The notes beneath the pieces were generated by a model. The model was not told where the DNA came from. It ran no database searches and saw only the letters and a program-made list of their open reading frames with translations. The translations under genes and the position numbers were made by a program. From Halobacteriales archaeon (GTDB lineage: Archaea; Halobacteriota; Halobacteria; Halobacteriales; SKSH01), in contig SKSD01000001.1 of assembly GCA_007118145.1 (NCBI GenBank), forward strand, positions 1 through 64,000: a DNA stretch of 64,000 nucleotides, read 5' to 3'. Positions 1-7,255 of this stretch are shown piece by piece; position 1 is the first letter of the stretch; each line of letters starts with the position of its first letter.

Positions 1-720
1 AACGAACCCCCCGAAATGTTCATCGAACCCTACACGACGCTCGCGGCGATCGCGACCCGGACCGACCGCATCAGCCTGGGTACATACATCTCGCCGGTCC
101 CTCGCAGGCAACCGTGGCAGCTCGCACTCGAACTCGCCACACTCGATGAACTCTCAGACGGGCGAACCATCCTCGGGGCCGGTCTTGGCGCACAGCATAA
201 CTACGATTGCATCGGGAACGACGATACGTTCGCTGAACGAGGCGAGAGGTATGATGAGGCACTTGAGATCATCGTCGGACTTTGGGAGGGAGAGCCGTTC
301 AGCTACGACGGCGACTACTACACCATCGACGAGTTACATCTGCCGGTCACCCCCGTCCAGACACCACGCATCCCGATCTACATGGGATGTTGGTGGCCGA
401 ACAAGAAACCGTTCCACCGCGCGGCGAATTGGGACGGTGTCATGCCGGCCGCACCCTCGTACTTCGGGGAGGAGGGGGTCCAGGGCGAGCCCGTCACGGG
501 CACCCCCGAGGAGGAGATTCGGGATATCACCGCATATTACCGTGGTATCACCGATGATCCCGGTGAGATCTTCGTCCCGATCGATATCCCTGAGGCAGGG
601 CCGAACTTCAGAGAGGTCTGTCTGGACGCAGGTGCGACGTGGTTACTCACGCTCTTTGCCATCGGACCAGAAAGCCACGATGACAACCTCGAGACCATCC
701 GGGAAGGACCACCGAGATGA
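1..720 (+). CDS. LLM-class (luciferase-like, probably F420-dependent) oxidoreductase, 5'-truncated by window edge
   Basis: The frame is open from base 1 and the ATG at 16 is internal, so the N-terminus lies outside the window. The visible part has the luciferase-like TIM-barrel pattern: a segment on rates and time (RISLGTYISP), then LELATLDELSDGR and LGAGLGAQ, and later AERGERYDEALEIIVGLWEG, a signature of the bacterial luciferase/F420 oxidoreductase family. Family knowledge suggests a flavin or F420-dependent hydride transfer; the substrate cannot be read. The stop overlaps the start of the aldo/keto reductase by 4 bases (ATGA), so the two are probably co-transcribed and translationally coupled. 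Confidence 0.85.
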   Translation, partial: NEPPEMFIEPYTTLAAIATRTDRISLGTYISPVPRRQPWQLALELATLDELSDGRTILGAGLGAQHNYDCIGNDDTFAERGERYDEALEIIVGLWEGEPFSYDGDYYTIDELHLPVTPVQTPRIPIYMGCWWPNKKPFHRAANWDGVMPAAPSYFGEEGVQGEPVTGTPEEEIRDITAYYRGITDDPGEIFVPIDIPEAGPNFREVCLDAGATWLLTLFAIGPESHDDNLETIREGPPR

Positions 721-1565
721 ACGGTACGCACGTCCCAACCCGAGCGCTACCGAGTGGCGACGAGATGCCGATCGTCGGGTTCGGTACGTGGCGCCTGCAC
801 GGCGACACCCTCTATACCGCCCTCGATGGGGCCATCGAGGCGGGGTATCGCCACTTCGATACCGCTCAGGCGTACGGAAACGAGGCGGCCATCGGCGAAC
901 ACCTCGCCGAGTACGACCGGGCAGAGGTGTTTCTCACTTCGAAGGTGGTCGGGTCTGATCTGGCGTACGACCGTGTCATCCGTACGTGCGAGGAGAGTAT
1001 CGAACGATTGGGCTCGGATTATCTCGATCTGTTCCTGATCCACTTCCCGAACCCTGCGGTCTCGCTTCGGGAAACGCTCGCTGCGATGGCCACCTTGCAC
1101 GATGAGGGACTGGTCCGCAACGTGGGCGTCTCGAATTTCAACGCCTATCGTCTCAGCTGTGCCCTGCATCTCACAGACGTCCCGATCGCAGTCAACCAGC
1201 TCGAGTTCCATCCCCTCTACCAGCAATCGAGGACGGTGAAATACTGCCATGAGCACGACGTGATCGTCGAGGCAGCGGCACCACTTGGGCGAGGGCAGGT
1301 GTTCGACGATGCTGTGATCACGTCGATCGCAGAGCGCCTCGGCAAGACGAACGCACAGGTCGCCCTCCGGTGGGCGATCGAACGTGACACCATCCCACTT
1401 CCTCGTTCATCCGATCCAGCACATATTCGTGAGAACCTCGACCTCTTTTCGTGGGAGCTCGACGAGAAGGCGAGGGAGCGACTCGATGATCGTTCGGCCC
1501 GATCCCCCGCGTATTCCATGCCGACCGAGCACTGGTCCCACGAGACATACGGTATCGCTCGATAG
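717..1565 (+). CDS. Aldo/keto reductase (2,5-diketo-gluconate reductase type)
   Basis: This 282-residue cytosolic protein has the full aldo/keto reductase core. The catalytic tetrad is visible as D48 and Y53 (FDTAQAYGNE), K76 (LTSKV) and H109 (LIHFP). VGVSNF and the NQLEFHP segment are further family marks, and the C-terminal PLPRSSDPAHIRENL matches the NADP-binding loop. It reduces aldehydes or ketones with NAD(P)H; the substrate is unknown. It starts inside the last codon of the upstream oxidoreductase, giving a two-gene redox operon. Length is normal for the family. Confidence 0.92.
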   Translation: MNGTHVPTRALPSGDEMPIVGFGTWRLHGDTLYTALDGAIEAGYRHFDTAQAYGNEAAIGEHLAEYDRAEVFLTSKVVGSDLAYDRVIRTCEESIERLGSDYLDLFLIHFPNPAVSLRETLAAMATLHDEGLVRNVGVSNFNAYRLSCALHLTDVPIAVNQLEFHPLYQQSRTVKYCHEHDVIVEAAAPLGRGQVFDDAVITSIAERLGKTNAQVALRWAIERDTIPLPRSSDPAHIRENLDLFSWELDEKARERLDDRSARSPAYSMPTEHWSHETYGIAR

Positions 1566-1583
1566 TCATTCACCCGTGCGTCG

Positions 1584-1825
1584 TCATCGTGGGAGTTCCC
1601 CGTAGAGCCGATACAGGTCCGCGCCAGAAGGACACCCAACGGCCCATCCGTGATCAGGTCGTCCTCGGTCTGCAGTCGAAAGCGCCGCGGTCGCCACCCA
1701 GCCGATGTCTCACCAAGTTCGAGTCAAGCTCGGTAACGCTCACCATCGATACGAGCCTCGACCAACACATCGTCGTCACGGCCGTGAAGGAACACGACCG
1801 TGACACGAGCAGCGCTGATATCCAC
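1584..1825 (-). pseudogene. Decayed small haloarchaeal gene (in-frame stop plus frameshift)
   Basis: No intact ORF covers this stretch, yet the minus strand reads like haloarchaeal coding sequence. From a GTG at 1825 the frame gives VTVVFLHGRDDDVLVEARIDGERYRA, meets a TGA, and in the same frame continues LELGETSAGWRPRRF and LQTEDDLITDGPLGVLL. A shift of frame then gives ADLYRLYGELPR and a natural-looking stop at 1584. This pattern suggests a small protein gene with one nonsense and one frameshift change. I do not recognise the family. The call rests on amino-acid composition and register only. Confidence 0.35.
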
Positions 1826-1890
1826 GTCTACCGTAGGCGTCGGAGGTGTGAGTATTTGAAGGATGGCACCCCGGTGAGGTGGCACGCTCC

Positions 1891-2517
1891 TCAGGCGATG
1901 AGATGCAATACGACCGAGCCAACCCCGATTAGCATGGCTGCCAGCCAGGCGCGGTCGCGAGGTACCTCGTGTGTCTCACTGACCATCCCGGCGATGATGT
2001 AGACACTCCATGCCGTGACGAGGATGAAGATGATACCGCCGAACATGCCGCTCGTCTCCATCGCGAGCTGCTCCATCCCCTCAATCGCACGCTCGGGGTT
2101 CGACCCATCGAAACCGACATCGCGAAGATCGAGGTATACCAGACCCAACGAGAGCGGGAAGGCGACGATCTCCGGTGCGAATGACCACCCGGCGATACCG
2201 AGGGCGTCCGGGAAGGAACCCTCCGTCTTCGACCCACCGACGACGAGATGGATGACGGCAGCTATGAGCAGCCAAGATACCACCGCGACGATGAAGAACA
2301 CGATCGAGAATGTGATGAACATCCGGTCCCAGATTGGACGCACCTCTGGTGGCAATGGCTCGATCCGCCTGAGGATCCACTCCATGACGATCCAGAAGGC
2401 TATCACCAGGGCGATGCTATAACCGATGAGTACGAGCAGGCCGTGACGGAAAGGGCTGTCGACGGCCATCACGTACCCAGTGGGATCGAGCAACGGGGTG
2501 TGTGGGTCGGTCGACAC
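1891..2517 (-). CDS. YIP1-like polytopic membrane protein
   Basis: The protein has four to five hydrophobic segments and the YIP1-type pattern of a membrane helix, a small loop and GYSFAP-like motif (here IAGWSFAPEIVAFP). Such proteins sit in the cytoplasmic membrane; their role in archaea is not known. The ORF track starts at an ATG at 2595, but a TATA-like run (TTTTTTAC on the minus strand, about 2543-2553) lies 25-30 nt upstream of a GTG at 2517, which gives the start MSTDPHTP. I therefore prefer the GTG. It is convergent with the decayed gene region and stands alone. Confidence 0.7.
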   Translation of the reverse strand: MSTDPHTPLLDPTGYVMAVDSPFRHGLLVLIGYSIALVIAFWIVMEWILRRIEPLPPEVRPIWDRMFITFSIVFFIVAVVSWLLIAAVIHLVVGGSKTEGSFPDALGIAGWSFAPEIVAFPLSLGLVYLDLRDVGFDGSNPERAIEGMEQLAMETSGMFGGIIFILVTAWSVYIIAGMVSETHEVPRDRAWLAAMLIGVGSVVLHLIA

Positions 2518-2675
2518 GTATGGCCAGGCTTGTGCACTCTCGGTAAAAAAGACGTACCATCGACAATATCGCGTCAGGGCAGTGTCACATACCATGAGCC
2601 TTCGCAGACGGGTACATGCTCATAGCTGCATAGCCGGTCGCTTATATCGTTCCTCTGGGTAACAGGCGGTATCGA

Positions 2676-3833
2676 ATGTTCAAGAGCTTCCGGGTGGGGT
2701 CGGTCCTGGGCATCCCGATCAGGCTGGATATCACCTTCCTCCTCATCCTCCCGGTGTTCGCCTACATCATCGGAGCCCAGGTCGAACTCCTGCTCGACCT
2801 GCTTGAGCCAGTTATCCCCAACGAGATAGCCGCCACCGATCTCACCGACGGCTCACTGCAGTGGGGTCTCGGCCTGGCTGGCGCGCTCGGGCTGTTCCTG
2901 TGTGTCGGTCTGCATGAACTCGGCCACTCAGTCGCCGCCATGCGCTATGAGTACGATATCGAGTCGATCACGCTGTGGATATTCGGCGGTATCGCACAGC
3001 TGACCGATACACCTGAGCACTGGCGACATGAGTTCGTCATCGCCCTCGCCGGCCCGATCGTGAGCATCATCCTCGGTGGGGTTGCCTACCTGCCATTGCT
3101 GGTCCTCGACTGGCCCGCGACGGTCACATTCCTGCTCGCCTATCTCGCCGTGATGAACATCGCCCTCGCCGCGTTCAACATGCTCCCAGCGTTCCCCATG
3201 GACGGTGGGCGCGTGCTTCGTGCACTGCTTGCGCGCAATCGCTCGCTCCCCAGGGCGACGAAACTCGCGTCTGAGATCGGCAAGCTCTTCGCCGTCCTCA
3301 TCGGTATCTTCGGGCTGTTTACGTTCAACATCATCCTCATCGGTATCGCCTTCTTCGTCTATATCGCCGCCTCTGGTGAGACCGAGCGCGTCATGATGGA
3401 GGCGGCCCTTCGGGATGTCCGTGTCGACGATGTCATGACCGCGGCCGATCAGGTGCATGTCGTCACCCCTGAGCTGTCCATCTCCGACCTGCTCGACCGC
3501 ATGCTCGCCGAGCGCACCACCGCCTTCCCCGTCGTGGCCAACGGATCGCCAATCGGCATGGTCACGCTCACTGATGCCCAGCAGGTGCAGGACTTCGAGC
3601 GTGACGCCCTCGAGGTGCGCGATGTCATGTCGCGTGAGCTCCATACCATCGGTGCGGAGACGGATGCCATGGATGCCATCGTGCAGATGCAAGAGGCGAG
3701 CGTCTCACGGCTGTTCGTCGTCGACCGCCACGGCTCGTTCATCGGGCTGATCTCACATGGCGACCTCATGCGCGTGTTCAACATCATGCAACAAAGCGGT
3801 GACTGGGAGCGTGTCCGGCCTGGAGACCGCTGA
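2676..3833 (+). CDS. M50 (site-2 protease type) membrane metalloprotease with tandem CBS domains
   Basis: This 385-residue membrane protein has several transmembrane helices in the first 230 residues. The zinc site is HELGH (H80, E81, H84), and the third ligand is in NMLPAFPMDGG (D176), both classic for S2P/M50 intramembrane proteases. Residues about 250-370 form two CBS domains, each introduced by a DVMT/DVMS motif, so activity may respond to an adenine nucleotide. M50-CBS fusions are common in archaea. A TATA-like CTTATAT about 30 nt upstream of the ATG suggests a leaderless transcript. Natural substrates are unknown. Confidence 0.93.
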   Translation: MFKSFRVGSVLGIPIRLDITFLLILPVFAYIIGAQVELLLDLLEPVIPNEIAATDLTDGSLQWGLGLAGALGLFLCVGLHELGHSVAAMRYEYDIESITLWIFGGIAQLTDTPEHWRHEFVIALAGPIVSIILGGVAYLPLLVLDWPATVTFLLAYLAVMNIALAAFNMLPAFPMDGGRVLRALLARNRSLPRATKLASEIGKLFAVLIGIFGLFTFNIILIGIAFFVYIAASGETERVMMEAALRDVRVDDVMTAADQVHVVTPELSISDLLDRMLAERTTAFPVVANGSPIGMVTLTDAQQVQDFERDALEVRDVMSRELHTIGAETDAMDAIVQMQEASVSRLFVVDRHGSFIGLISHGDLMRVFNIMQQSGDWERVRPGDR

Positions 3834-3910
3834 TCGATCGCCCGTCTACCGTATATCACCGAGTTGTATAAGTGAGTTATTTAGCCCTGCCAGGCGTAGC
3901 CGAGTCACCG

Positions 3911-4576
3911 ATGCGCCTGAGCGACCACCTACTCGAACTGGGCGAACCCATCTGGCAGCGACAACTCGAACACCCATTCGTCGTCGAACTTGCCGAGGGT
4001 ACTCTCGATGAGGCAGCGTTTCGTACCTGGGTCGAACAGGACTACCGCTACCTCCTCGACTACGCGCGCACCTTCGCCATCGCCGGCGCCACCGCACGCG
4101 ATGAGGATACCATGACCGGCCTACTCGATGTCGCACACACCATCCTCGACTTCGAGATGGACCTGCATCGCGAGTTCGCCGCAGAGTACGGCCTCTCTGT
4201 TGCCGATCTCGAGGCCGTCGAGCAGGCACCAACTTGTACCGCATACACCAACTTCCTCGTCAGAACCGCCTACGAGCGCCCACTCCCCGTCATCGCCGCG
4301 GCGATCTACCCGTGTGGCAAGGGCTACCTCGATGTCGCCGAACACATGGCATCGATCGCCGACGGTGAGCATCGCTACACACCATGGATCGAGAAGTACA
4401 CGAGTGATGAGTTCCACCAGGCCGTGGCGTGGATGACCGACCTCGTTGACGACGCTGGCGAACGCCACGCAGGCTACCACGATGAGATGGAGCGAGCCTT
4501 CATCCGTAGTGCCAGACTCGAACTCGAGTTCTGGGAGATGTGCTATACACAGGAGACCTGGTACGCAGATCGCTGA
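3911..4576 (+). CDS. TenA family protein (thiaminase II / aminopyrimidine aminohydrolase fold)
   Basis: The sequence matches the all-helical TenA fold: EHPFVVELAEGTLDEAAFRTWVEQDYRYL at the N-terminus with the conserved Asp, a central FLVRTAYERP, and IYPCGKGY carrying a Cys. TenA_C proteins with that Cys hydrolyse aminopyrimidine products of thiamine breakdown for salvage; other haloarchaeal members may differ. The ORF track begins with GTG at 3872, but that overlaps the TATA-like TTGTATAAG at 3864-3872, so the ATG at 3911 (MRLSDHLLELG) is the better start. No thiamine genes are beside it. Confidence 0.88.
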   Translation: MRLSDHLLELGEPIWQRQLEHPFVVELAEGTLDEAAFRTWVEQDYRYLLDYARTFAIAGATARDEDTMTGLLDVAHTILDFEMDLHREFAAEYGLSVADLEAVEQAPTCTAYTNFLVRTAYERPLPVIAAAIYPCGKGYLDVAEHMASIADGEHRYTPWIEKYTSDEFHQAVAWMTDLVDDAGERHAGYHDEMERAFIRSARLELEFWEMCYTQETWYADR

Positions 4577-4644
4577 GACGCAACCGGGCTTCGCTGAGGA
4601 CAACCCACCAGGGGGTGCCCGCATCCACCCCCGTTCGAAGCGCT

Positions 4645-4920
4645 ATGTCGATGAGCCATCGCAACCACCCACAGCGTACGAGTGCCCCCTCGCGCAGGCC
4701 CGACGATCCCATGAACGTGACCACGGGCTGCCTCGAGGGCTGGAGGAGGGAACTCGTCGCCGGCGGTGCCTCGATCCCCGGCGTCGTCGGTTTTATCACC
4801 ATCTTCAGCGGTTTTCATCCCGTGGCGATCGGTGCCACCCTCGGCGGTATCGGCCTGTTCCTCGCGTTCGCCCTCGTCATCATGTACCTCACCGGCGCAC
4901 TGTGGCCGGCTAACGGAAGC
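4645..4920 (+). pseudogene. Small two-helix membrane protein frame, 3' end interrupted
   Basis: From the ATG at 4645 the frame gives a polar head, then GGASIPGVVGFITIFSGF and ATLGGIGLFLAFALVIMYL, two clear membrane helices. Shortly after, around 4920-4930, the frame runs into DNA that is antisense to the HNH gene, and it stays open there only by chance to 5334. I infer that the original 3' end was lost when the HNH-bearing DNA joined here. I do not recognise the family, and an intact short protein ending by another route cannot be excluded. Confidence 0.4.
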
Positions 4921-4924
4921 CATG

Positions 4925-5600
4925 AACAGCCTGACCGGGATGATGTGGTGGACATCGAGGTTCCGACCGAACTCCTCGGCGGTGACCCCACAGACGACGC
5001 ATGTGTTTCCGTCCCGCTCGAGAGTGTCTGTCTTCGCTCGGTACCATCCTCGATTGTATTCTTGGTGGACACCTCCCTTCCAGTTCGGATGGCCGTCTCC
5101 CTCGTAGGCTCCCGAGAGCCAGTCGGATCGGCAATCGTTCGAGCAGAATACACGATTGCTCTTGATGTTCGATGGATACCGTTGGAAGGTAGTTCCACAA
5201 TAATGACACGTGAGTTCCCGATTTCCACCATTCCATCTTGGGTTATCCTCACCCGTTTGAGGCTCAGGAACTGTTCTCCAATCCGAGTGCTCACACATTC
5301 TGCGCAGTACAATCCGGGCTTTTCTGAGGGGTAGTACTCGAACTCGGCACCACAAATCTCACATTCACCGATTTCGAGCTTATCTTTCTTCCCGTAACTC
5401 GGATGGTTAGAACTTTCTTGATTGTACCCAAGATCCAGACACTCCTCCGAGCAAAACCGTTGACCAATGTTCGTATGAAAGTACATGCCACAGAATTCGC
5501 ACTTCGTGTTTGGCAACTTGATGTCATGAACAATCGTGTGGTGTACGCGAAGGCCACTCATCGACTCGAATTGTCTATCGCAAGTCGGACACCGGGGCAT
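4925..5600 (-). pseudogene. Zinc-finger HNH endonuclease, frameshifted and 3'-truncated
   Basis: The N-terminal frame from ATG 5600 has a C2H2 finger (CPTCDRQF...HHTIVH) followed by CEFC...CSEEC and CEIC...CAEC knuckles. At about 5297 (TGTGTGAG) the register slips by one, and the next frame continues with CHYC...CSNDC, two NPxW-type repeats and an HNH core, CVVCG...VHHIIPVRLF. The usual C-terminal CxxCH part of the HNH domain is missing because the frame passes into unrelated DNA near 4925. Zinc-knuckle HNH proteins of this kind are common in haloarchaea and their viruses and often behave as selfish endonucleases. As it stands it should not make a working enzyme. Confidence 0.8.
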
Positions 5601-5717
5601 GCGACCTATAAGAAATCAGAAAATATAAACATTATTTCTGATATGTCTGTTAACCACAAATGAACATCCACCCTTCCAATTGGATTGTTATTAAAATAAT
5701 ACTAAGAATTATTAACA
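5601..5717. other. AT-rich strip between HNH pseudogene and tRNA-His
   Basis: This stretch is rich in A/T runs (for example AGAAATCAGAAAATATAAAC and TTATTAAAATAATACTAAG), very unlike the G/C-rich DNA on both sides. It holds no ORF. It must contain the promoter of the HNH gene. Its position directly behind the 3' end of tRNA-His, a favoured integration point, suggests that it is part of a transferred segment. Confidence 0.6.
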
Positions 5718-5789
5718 GTCCGGACGCGGGTTACGATCCCGCGGCAGAGCCACCACAAGGCTCTAGGTTGCCATTACCCCAGTCCGGAC
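5718..5789 (-). tRNA. tRNA-His (anticodon GTG), atypical T-loop
   Basis: Read on the minus strand, the gene folds as a complete cloverleaf: encoded G-1 opposite C73, the His identity pair; a perfect 7-bp acceptor stem; U8 and A14; D stem GGGT/ACCT with G18 G19; anticodon stem GAGCC/GGCTC around loop TTGTGGT; and T stem GCGGG/CCCGC. The CCA end is not encoded. The T loop is ATCGTAA instead of the usual TTCRANY, so the conserved T54 and A58 appear exchanged for A54 and T58. No intron is present. The 3' end faces the AT-rich strip and HNH pseudogene. Confidence 0.9.
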
Positions 5790-5866
5790 ACACCAATAAA
5801 TTGCCTTGACAGACTCAAATACCTTTCTTTAGTCGGTGTTAAGGCCCCAAGCGAGGAATCACGACC

Positions 5867-7192
5867 ATGGAGGCATCTCACGCGGTTGATGATACGTTGC
5901 ACGAACGTCCAGTCGACATCCTTCGGTCGCTCATCCGCTTTGAGACGGTCAACCCACCTGGGAACGAGCGACCGTGTATCGAGTGGATCGGCGAGGTGTT
6001 CGAAACGTACGGTATCGAGTACAAGACGTACACAAAGGACCCGGATAGGCCGAACATCATCGCGAGGATTCCTGGTGGAAACGATCCCCCTGTGCTCCTT
6101 TACGGCCACGTCGACGTCGTCCCGGTGACCGATCAGGAGTGGACACACGACCCGTTCGAGGCGGTCATCGACGACGGCATGGTATGGGGCCGTGGCGCGC
6201 TCGACATGAAGGACGGTGTGGCGATGTTCCTCGCGAACTTCCTTCGTATCGCCACCGAGGACGAACCCCTCGCCAGCGATCTCGTGTTCCTCGCCGTCAG
6301 CGATGAGGAGGCAGGCGGTGAGTTCGGCCTCGAGTTCCTCGTCGAGGAACACCCGGAACTCTTCGACGACATTGGCTTCGCCATCGGTGAGTTCGGTGGC
6401 TACCCGATGGAGGTAGCCGGCGAGACATTCTATCCGATTCAGGTGAACGAGAAGCAGGTCTGCTGGCTGGAAGCCACCTTCACGGGCAACAGCGGCCACG
6501 CCTCGTTGCCGACGGTCGACACAGCGATGGGTAAGCTGGGTCGCTTCCTGGCGGCCGTCGACGAACACCGCCTGCCGGTGCACCTGACACCGACGGTCGA
6601 GTCGATGATCGAGGCACTCGCCGAGGGATTGGACGAGGACGAGGGCGACCGCCTGCTCGAACTGCTCGACCCCGGGAAGACCGACGCCGTACTTGAGGAA
6701 CTCCCGTTCGATGCGCGTGTACTGGACGCGGTGACGCACAACACGGCCAACCCGACGATCGTCTCCGGTGGTGACAAGGAGAACGTCGTCCCAGAGGCGG
6801 TACGCGTCAGGATCGACTGTCGGCTCGTACCTGGTCAGACACCCGATGACGTGATTACGGAGCTGCAAACGGTCGCTGGTGACGATGCTGACTTCGAGGT
6901 GGTGCGGTTCGATGAGGGTCCACCACCGGCTTCACTCGAGCATTTCGACTTGTTGGCTGATGTACTCGAGTCGGCGACGGGGAAGACGGCTATCCCGTTC
7001 ATGATGTACGGAGCGACCGACGCACGTCACTTGGCACAGGTGGGTGTCGAGAGCTACGGGTTCATCCCACTGAACATGGAGGACATCCCACTGCTCGATA
7101 TACTACACAGCGGTGACGAGCGGGTACCCGTCGACAGCGTCGCGTGGGGTACCGAACGTGTCTACGAGGCACTTCGCACCTACGCTGGCTGA
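5867..7192 (+). CDS. M20 family metallopeptidase / ArgE-DapE type deacylase
   Basis: The 441-residue protein has all M20 landmarks: YGHVDVVPV (zinc-binding His and nearby Asp), WGRGALDMKDG (bridging Asp), SDEEAGGEFG (catalytic and zinc-binding Glu pair), a central dimerisation domain, and a late His in ILHSGDERVPV. Family members remove acyl groups from amino acids or cleave dipeptides with two zinc ions in the cytosol. The precise substrate is open; arginine or lysine pathway genes are not adjacent. It is a single gene, divergent from tRNA-His. Confidence 0.9.
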   Translation: MEASHAVDDTLHERPVDILRSLIRFETVNPPGNERPCIEWIGEVFETYGIEYKTYTKDPDRPNIIARIPGGNDPPVLLYGHVDVVPVTDQEWTHDPFEAVIDDGMVWGRGALDMKDGVAMFLANFLRIATEDEPLASDLVFLAVSDEEAGGEFGLEFLVEEHPELFDDIGFAIGEFGGYPMEVAGETFYPIQVNEKQVCWLEATFTGNSGHASLPTVDTAMGKLGRFLAAVDEHRLPVHLTPTVESMIEALAEGLDEDEGDRLLELLDPGKTDAVLEELPFDARVLDAVTHNTANPTIVSGGDKENVVPEAVRVRIDCRLVPGQTPDDVITELQTVAGDDADFEVVRFDEGPPPASLEHFDLLADVLESATGKTAIPFMMYGATDARHLAQVGVESYGFIPLNMEDIPLLDILHSGDERVPVDSVAWGTERVYEALRTYAG

Positions 7193-7255
7193 CTCCCACG
7201 GCGTGGAGATTGCCACATCGCCTTTAGTACTCACAGTGGTATGATGCCTTGAGCG

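Noticed and set aside
146-958. Plus ORF of 270 residues
   Set aside because: Arg/Ser-rich frame overlapping the oxidoreductase; a shadow.
1589-2002. Plus ORF of 137 residues
   Set aside because: Antisense to the decayed gene and the membrane protein, and of non-haloarchaeal composition.
4540-5334. Plus ORF of 264 residues as one protein
   Set aside because: Only the first part looks like a membrane protein; the rest is antisense to the HNH gene.
5774-6868. Minus ORF of 364 residues
   Set aside because: Shadow of the M20 peptidase.
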